Positions 20,801 through 29,800 of a stretch of 64,000 bases of DNA are shown in pieces; the first letter of the stretch is position 1; every line of letters starts with the position of its first letter. The translations under genes were made by a program, and so were the position numbers. Origin of the DNA: Candidatus Gastranaerophilales bacterium (GTDB lineage Bacteria; Cyanobacteriota; Vampirovibrionia; Gastranaerophilales; Gastranaerophilaceae); the NCBI GenBank assembly GCA_028693235.1, contig JAQUVW010000001.1, positions 470,616 to 534,615 of the forward strand. Direction: 5' to 3'. The notes under the pieces are model-generated. The model was given only the letters and a program-made list of their open reading frames with translations, searched no databases and was not told the DNA's origin.

Positions 20801-23800
20801 GCAGGGCTTCTTACTAATGTAAATGTAATTGAAAATACTACTCAAGCTTATATAAATTCAAAAAATAAAAATGTTATCGCTAATGATATTTCGGTTGGAG
20901 CTAAAGATAAAGTTTCATCTCAAAATATTTCAGTAATTGGCTCAGCCGGTGGAACTGCTGCTTCAGCAGGTATTACAGTTAATGTTATTAATAACGCTGT
21001 AAAAGCTGAATTATTGTCAACTGGTGACAATGGAGCTTTGCTAACAGGTAAATATACAGCTAATGACGTTAATGTTTCCGCTGATTCTGACTTTGATATT
21101 GATGTAAATACAGCTTCAGCAAGTGCAGGTATGGTTGGCTTATCAGGTGCTATCGCTGTTACTTCTTTAGGCTCAAGGTTCTCAGCCCCTACCTCAGATG
21201 AAAGCTATTTATCAAGTGCTGATGATTCAAATACCAATGTTTATGCTCAAGTTGAGTCTAAAACAGCTAAAAATCAACAAACAACAATTGTTGACGCTAA
21301 AGATTCAAGAGACAACACAGGTGCGACCTCTTTATATACAAAAGATTATAATGCAACAAATGTTAATTTAACTGAAACTAAAAAAATGGACGGTACAGTT
21401 GCTAATGTAAAAGCAAATGTTGATTATACAGGTAAAATGAATGTTGCAGCAAGTAACAAATCTGATGTTAAAACAGGAAATATAGCAGTTGCTGTTTCTG
21501 GTTCAGTCGGTGGCGGTGCTACTGTTTTGACTTCTACATCTAAATATTATACAACCGCTAAAGTATCAGGCGGAAATATTTCAGGCAAAAATAATGCGTC
21601 TGATTTAAAAGTCCAAGCAACAAACGATGTTGATGCTGATTCTGATGCTGTTTCAGCAGGTGTCGGTACTTACGCTATTGCAGGTAACGTTGCAGTATTT
21701 GTCAATGATTCTGTTACCCAAGCTTTAGTTGAAAACGCAGATATTAATACATTAGGAAAAGCTAGTATTTTGGCAATATCAGATGATGTTATTGATTCTA
21801 AAGCCGCTTCTTTATCAGCTGGTGGTGTAGCTGCTTCATTCAATGTAGCAGTTGCTAATACAACTAACAAAGTTATAACAAATGTATCGGGAACAAATCT
21901 TTCCGCAAATGGCATTGATATAATTTCTACAAATACAAGTGATTTAGATTCCACATTGGCATCTGCTTCAATTGGTGCAGCAACTCTTGGTGTTGTTGTA
22001 AATTCAGTTAATTCAAATGCTATTACGCAAGCCATAATTGCAGGTACAGATAAGGTTGTAAATGCAAACGGTGGAGACCTTAATTTGATAGCTCAAACAG
22101 GTGGTATTTCTGCTGTTGCAAAAATGTATGTCGGTACAATTACTCTATATGGTGCTAATGTTGATTCTCAAGGTGCAAAAGTCAGTTCTGAATTTAAATC
22201 CAGCGTTGAAGGAACTGCAACTGCACAGGGTCAAAACGTAAATATGCTTGCCGGTGTTAAAAAAGATACAAAGGATACAGCAGGAGAAGTTACTGCTCAA
22301 GTAGATTCTCTAAAAGGGACTATAGGCTACGTTTCAGCTTCTGTAACTCTAGAAAATGCTAAAGTTGATGCTAATGCAAATGTAAATGTTGATTCAGGTG
22401 CAAATGTTGTAGCTTCAAAATCAGGTAATGTCAGATTATTGGCTAAATTAAAAAGATTAGCTTCAACAGGTGCCTCATCTGCTACTTTAGGAGCTGTAAA
22501 TATCTCTGCTATGAGGTTGAACTCAGAAGTCACCGGCGACTCTACAATTACTGCAAACGGAACATTAAAGGGTGGTAATGTTGATCTTGATGTCGTAGAT
22601 GACAATGACGCCAGAACAAAAATACTTAGTGGTGAGATTACATTAGCCTCAGGTAATTTGAACTATGCAAAAGCAAAAGTAGATACAAATTCAAAAATTA
22701 CAACAGGAAATATTCATGCAAATAACGTAGATGTAAATGTTACAGCTAATAAAGATGCTAAAGTCGATAATTCTTCATTCAGTGTTTCCTTGATTTCAGC
22801 TGGTTCAACAGATATTGAAACTACAGTTTCTGGTCAATCGGGTATTTCAACTACCGGTACGATTAAAAATTATGAAAATTCTGGCAGAGCAAATAGTGTT
22901 GTTTTGAATAACAGAGAAACAGCAACAGCTCAAAACGCATCTATGTCAGGTTCTTACGGACTTGTTTCAGGTAAAAATCTTTCAATGACAAGTACTGCCG
23001 ATTCATCAGTTTCAAATAATATCGGTGGCTCAATTAATGCTAATAGCGTTGATATTGATTCATCATTAGTTAGAACAACAATCGCTAACGCTGCAGCTGA
23101 TAGTGCCGGTCTTGGCTCTATTAATAAAATGACATTAACAAGTAAAATCGGTAACGGTTCTACAACAAACTTCTCAGGAGCTATTAATACAGATAGTTTG
23201 ACGATTAATTCAAATATGACGAACGCCGTTGAATCTTATGTTTACCAAAGTTCTAAAGGTTTGGTTGCGTTGGCAAAGGGTTCTGTTCTAAATGAAATAA
23301 ATAATACTGTCAAAAATATTGTTTCATTTAACGCAGGTACAGATATTAATGCAGGTTCAATAAATTCAGATGCTTCAACAATGGTTTCAACAACAAGTAA
23401 TGCGAAGTTGTTCAAACAAAGTGGAAGTTATGGGCTATTTGCTATTAGTGGCGGCTTGTTGACTAATACTTTAGCTGCTCAATCAATCTTGAATTTTAAC
23501 GGAGGAACAATTAAAACAACAAAGATAGATGATGTTGCTAATTTCAAAATCACAAATGTCGCATCAACACCATCAAAAATGATAGTGGATGACCATATCG
23601 GAGGCTTTACCGCTAAAGGTGGTGCTAAATTAAGTAATACAATCAATCAAGAATCACATATTAATGTCAATAATGGTGCTAAAGTTATCGCAGCAGGTAC
23701 TTTGAATATTGGTATGAATACAGGTGCTCAAGGCTTTGAACAATCTGTATCATCTAATGCGAGTGGTGGTTTCGCATATAATAATGCAACATCTAGCGTT

Positions 23801-26800
23801 ACAGCTAATATTAAAAACTATGTAAACGTAAATAATGGCTTGCTACAAGGTAAAGTTGTAAACATTAATATGGATTCAACAAACTCTCTTGGTGCGGAAG
23901 CTTATGTTCACACTTCTCATATTTTTGGTCAACCTTCTGTTTCTTCATATGTAACTTTGAATGTTGATAACAATGTTACAATTGGTGATGGGACAGGTGA
24001 TTTTGATGCGAAAATACTAGCAACTTCCGAATCTCCAAATGGTGTAGCTGTAAATATTAATTACATGGCTAATTCAAATCAAACTATTACGCAAATTGCT
24101 GATGTTTGGGTTCAAGCGGCTGTTGCATCTGCTGATTACGGTGGAGATATCAACTTTAATACGAATAACAATTTGAATATCAAAACAGATGGACATGTTG
24201 CTTCATCTAAAGATGTAAATGTCTTGTTTAAACGTGGTACAGAAAACTTAAATTCTAGAATTCACTACAAGAAAATAAGTAGAGCCTTATTCGGTATAAA
24301 AATAACTAAAGAAGGCAGCTGGAGTTCAACTAAGGTTGCAGCTTCTAACAAAGCTGTGATTGACGGCAAGGTTGAAGCAGGTGCCGGAACCAGCATGACT
24401 ATGAAAATAGACAAAAATGGTAATGTTGTAGCTAGTGATACAACAATAAGCGATTCATTATATGAAAAAGAAACATCTACAACGACTGTAATGACACCGG
24501 AAGAAATTGCTGAAGAACAAGCAAATATTCAAAATCAAATTACTGATTTGTCGGGAGAATTGAAGGCATTAGACGATGCTCAAACTGTTAACAAAGAAAG
24601 AGCAACTGCTATTCAATCTCAATTAGATGCTTTGAATACTCAATTGGCTTTAGTTACATATACAACTAACTTGACTGATGCACAAAAAATTGAAATTGAT
24701 GCGTTTAAGAAGTCTTTATCTGATTCTATTTTGTCTAATTTAAAAGGATTAAGCTTTGAAACAACAGATGCAGACGGAAACAAAGTGGTTTATACTGTAT
24801 CTAATGATTCTAAGTTGACAGATTTAGCTAAAAATTTGGCTTATGATAAAGATGAAAATGGTGACAATGCTTCATTCATAGCGTACTTTATGGGACAAGT
24901 CGACGCATCTTCAGGTGCTATCAAATCTGAAGACGGTAACTATACAAACCATAACCAAAGTGGTGAAGTCGGTGACGTTACAACAGTAGATGATTTATCC
25001 AACTATTTGAACGGATTAAATGCAACAAAATCCGTTTATAACAAGAGCACTGATGCTGATGGAAATGTTACATATTCATCTACAGCAGATTCAACAAGTA
25101 CTGTTTCATTGAGTGAAGCTACATTATTAGATGACGCTACAACAAGCTTAGCAAATATCAAAGCAAATGATATAAAGAAAGCAAATGTAACTCAAAATGG
25201 TGAAACATTTGAAGTTACGACATATCTCGGTAAGACAATCATTGACGGAACAACAGATACTGATATTGCGGCTGCTATAGCTTCTACAGAGGCTGAAAAG
25301 ACAGATCTCGCATCTGCTATGACAGAAGTTAGCAATAATATTATTGCTGTTTCAAATAAAATATTAGATTATCAAGGCTTATACGATAATATTGGAAAAG
25401 ATAATGTTTCAGGAACATATACAAATGGTTCTTATAAATTTGCCAATTTGAATGCGACAGGTGGTTCAATAAATATTAAATCATATAACGGCAGTGCTTC
25501 TAAAGTGTCAGGCTCAGGAAGTTTAATCATCAATGTTGCTGATGTGTTGATTGATAACTACTCAAATTACAATCTTGTATTCAAAGGATTGACAGTTGCA
25601 TCAGGGGCCTCAGGCGTCTTTATTGATGGCGTTGGATATTCAGGCTCAAAAGAAGGCAAAAAAATTAGAGAAAATAATTTGAGAGTCTTTACTCAAGGTA
25701 ATGATGATAATGCAGGTTCAATCACTATTAATGATTATTATGATCCTACGCATCCGACTAATAATTCTTTAATCGGAAATATAGCAAGTAATATAATCAT
25801 AAACGGTATTGTTGATACAAATTCAGGTAACGTAAACATCTGGAATGAGGGTGGTAATATCGCTATCAATAATTCAATCAATGCTGAAAAGATAACCATC
25901 AATGTACCTCAAGGTGATTATACTCAAAATACAAAAGGTCAAGCTTACAAATTGAAAGCTGAAGATTCATTGTTTGCAGGTGGAAAAATTGATATTACAG
26001 CTTCAACAATAGATATTCAAGGTACAATGAGAGCAGGTAATGCTGATAGAAATATCACTATTACTGATTCTATGCTTGCTAATTTAACTAACGATTATGT
26101 AACATGTAAAGATAATCTTATTAAATTGATAGATGATTCTACGACTAAAGCTGTAACTGACTCTGTTTATATGAAAGATACAGACAATATCAAGGCTCTT
26201 TATGATGCTGATACAAATACTGTTACTTTGTTCGGTATAAATATAAAAGATAATTCTACAATTAATCTCCATTCAACTGCTGCAGCTTCAACTGAAACTA
26301 CAACGGTTACAAATCCTGCGTTAAGTCCATGGTTAGTTAATTTGTATGAAAAATTAGGTATCTCAACTACAATCGTTACTACTAAATCAACTATTCCATT
26401 AGTAATCGGTAGTAATGCAAATATCCAATCTGCTAACGGCTATGGCAAAATCAACATAATTAACAATACAAATAAAAACCTTGTTGTTAATGGTGTTACT
26501 AATAATTATGTGACAGGTGGAATAAAATATACAAATCTAAAAAATAATACTTATGATTTGGTATCATTAATTCAAGATAAAAATTCAGCCATAAATGCTG
26601 CAGTTGCTTCAATAGTAAATGGTGCGGTTAAAACCGAAACTCTTGACGCTATGAGCGATTACAATAAACAAATTGTAGCAAATGATAATACTGACTCATT
26701 AAAAGCTGCTGCTGTGAGTGATGATAATGTTAATACTATCAATAATCATTTAGCTTCATCAAAGACAACTAATGATTATAAACAATCAGCTATGAAAAAT

Positions 26801-29800
26801 ATTTCAAAAGGTTCTCAAGCTGGTCTGTTGACTACTAATGCCACTGATACAAATATTGTCATCGATACGACAGGAGCTTCAGAAAATCAAACCGGAGACC
26901 TTTCTGTTAAAGGTACAATCAGTTCAGGGAATGTTAATGACGGTAAATTTAACTTGAATCTCAAAACAAACGGAAACTTGAATATATTGACAAAATATGT
27001 TTCAGGAAATTCAGGTACTCAAACTCCTGTTATTAATACAAACGGCACAGTTACTCTTGATAAATTGTCATCTAATGGTGGTGTGAATATTGAGGGGTTA
27101 ATTAAAAATGCCAATGGTACAGTTACCGTAAATAACGCAGGTAATTCTGCTTTGACAATAGATTCACTTGGTGAAATTAGTAATACAAATGGTAGCATTC
27201 TGTTGAATAATACAGGTGCTCAAGGTATTACGGTTGCCGGTAAATTGAATGTTATCGGTGCTGTAACAGACAATGTTGTTGAACTTAATAATACAAATGC
27301 CGTTGCTGGTATCAATGTCTTGCAAAATGCTTTGATATCAAATGTCTCAGCGAATGCAGCTAACTCAATTACTCTATCAAGCCAAGGTGCTCAAGGAGTT
27401 GTTGTTGATGGTAATATCGCTTCTGAAAACGGTGGAGTTAAATTATCTTCAACTCTTGGCGATATAGATGTTAACTCAAACGCTAATATTAAAGTCAATG
27501 AGAACAATACATTAGCTGAACAAGCTTTAGATATAGAAAATACATCAACAGCCAAAGGTATAAAAATTTCAGGTAAGTTGAAAAACTTCGGCAAAGGTAA
27601 TTTGAATATTACAAATAACGGGACTGAAGATACTAATATAGCAGCAACTGCTAATGTCGAAAGTGCTTCTGGCGGAAATGTCGTTATTTTTAAGAAAAAT
27701 GCAGGTGGAATAACAATCTCTGGCATGGTTAAAAATGCACAAGGAGATAATATCGTAACCAAAGAATCAGGTAGTGGTGCGGTTCTTGTTTCAGGAAAAT
27801 TGCTAAATGAAAAAGGTGACACAACTCTTACTAATAAAACTGCTACAGAGGGTACTGTTATTGCTTCAACAGGTAAAATTGAAAATAGCAATGGTTTGTT
27901 GAAAATTGAAAATAAAGCAGGTAGTGTCCTCGTTCAAAAAGATGGCGATTCAAAAGGCTTAATCAAAAATACAAACGGCAACCTTGAAATTATAAACTCA
28001 GGCTCTCAATCAGATTCTAAAATCAATATTGCAGGCAATGTCGAAAGATATGGTAACGGCGAGTTGAAAGTTTCAAATTACGCACAAGGTGGCATTGACA
28101 TATCAGGTGCTATTCAAAATGCAGTAAATACTATGTCTATTTTGAATGATGTTGCAGCTTCTTCCGGTATCGTAATATCAGGTATTGTCGATAATCTTAA
28201 CGGTGCGTTAGATATTTACAATAATTCAGCTACAGGCACAGATGGTATTAATATATCAGGTACTGCTCAAAATGCAGGCGGTAATTTGACAATATCAAAC
28301 AATAAAGCTGATATTACCATAACAGGTACTGTTAAAAATCTTGTTAATAGTAATAAAGGCGGTGATTTAGGTATTTCAAATACAGCGACTGCGGGCTCTA
28401 TTGTTTTTGCAGGTGCAAGTGTTTCAAATGCAAAAGGTAATACTTCAATTACTAATAACGGTTCTAATATAATTGAATTTAAGAAAAATGATACAACAGC
28501 AAAAGAAACTTCTGTTTCAAACTCAAACGGTAAACTTTCAATTCTAAATAAAGGTGCTAACGGTATAAATATTCAAGATTCGACATATGTTTCAAATAAT
28601 GGCGGAACCTTAGATATTATCAATGAAACTACTGCATCTAAAGGCATTAGTATAAAAGGTTCATCAACAGTTACCAATGCAGCAGGCACGCTAACCGTTG
28701 ACAACAAATCAACAGTTGATACAGCAGGTATATTGCTAGAACCTAATGCTACTATTACCAATAATAACGGCAAAATAATTGCTAAAAATGTCGGTAAACA
28801 AGGCATTAAAGTTCAAGGTAGAATAAAATCTGTTGATAATAATGTCGAAGTTACAAATCAGGATTCTGATATAGTTATAGGCGATTCAGCATTAACTCTT
28901 GATAATACAAATAATACTCAAGGTTATATTGCAGCAGCTGCAGATGTTGTGATAAATCAAACAAATGGTGACATCTTGAATGGTCTATATTTGAATGATT
29001 TAGCAGGTACATATAGCAACTATGACTTAGGTCAACCTAATAACCATTATCAAACATTAATCAGTGCTAAAAATCTTGAAATGACTGTAATAGACGGAGA
29101 TATTGGACAGACTGACAATGCAAGACCTGGCTTCAGCATTGATAAGAAAACAAGAAATTACACTGAATCAATCAATGTAAATGTTGTAGAAAACATCACG
29201 GCAAAAGCTTTGAATAATACAAAAACTGATAACAGACTTGTTAATTTAAGAAGCAGATTCTCTAATATGAAGAATGTTGATGTTACATCAAACGGAAATG
29301 TAATCTTAACGGCTGCTGATTGGAAACAATCTGATGCTGATAAAGGTACAAGCGAATACAACAAAGATGGCTATCTCAACGGCTTCTATATGAATGGTAA
29401 AGTTGAAGGTCAAGATATATCAATGATAACAAGTCACAATTTAGATATGACAGTCAATCAACGTACAGATATTAACCCATTAGCTTATGTAAGTTTTGAG
29501 GCTGAAAATGACGTTAATGTCGTTGGCTCAAATAAAGGCGATATGAATTTATGGCAAGCTATATCTAAACACGGCTCTATGGATTTGACATTCAGTGGTA
29601 ATACGGTCATTAGGGCATTGACGGCTGGTGAGCACTTGCATATATTGAATAAAGGTAAAAATCTTACTATATATGATTTGGGCATCATTCCTGCGTCAAT
29701 GGGCTTTGAAGATATGTTATATCCTCACGATAAGATTGCTATGACTGGTTCAGATTGGGTTGTTCCAAAATCAATAACTATTGAAGTCCTTGATTTGTGG

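Noticed and set aside
17000-21000. Dense short DNA repeats that could suggest a CRISPR or satellite
   Set aside because: They are imperfect, in phase with codons, and translate to the adhesin repeat motif; no constant spacers or repeats exist.
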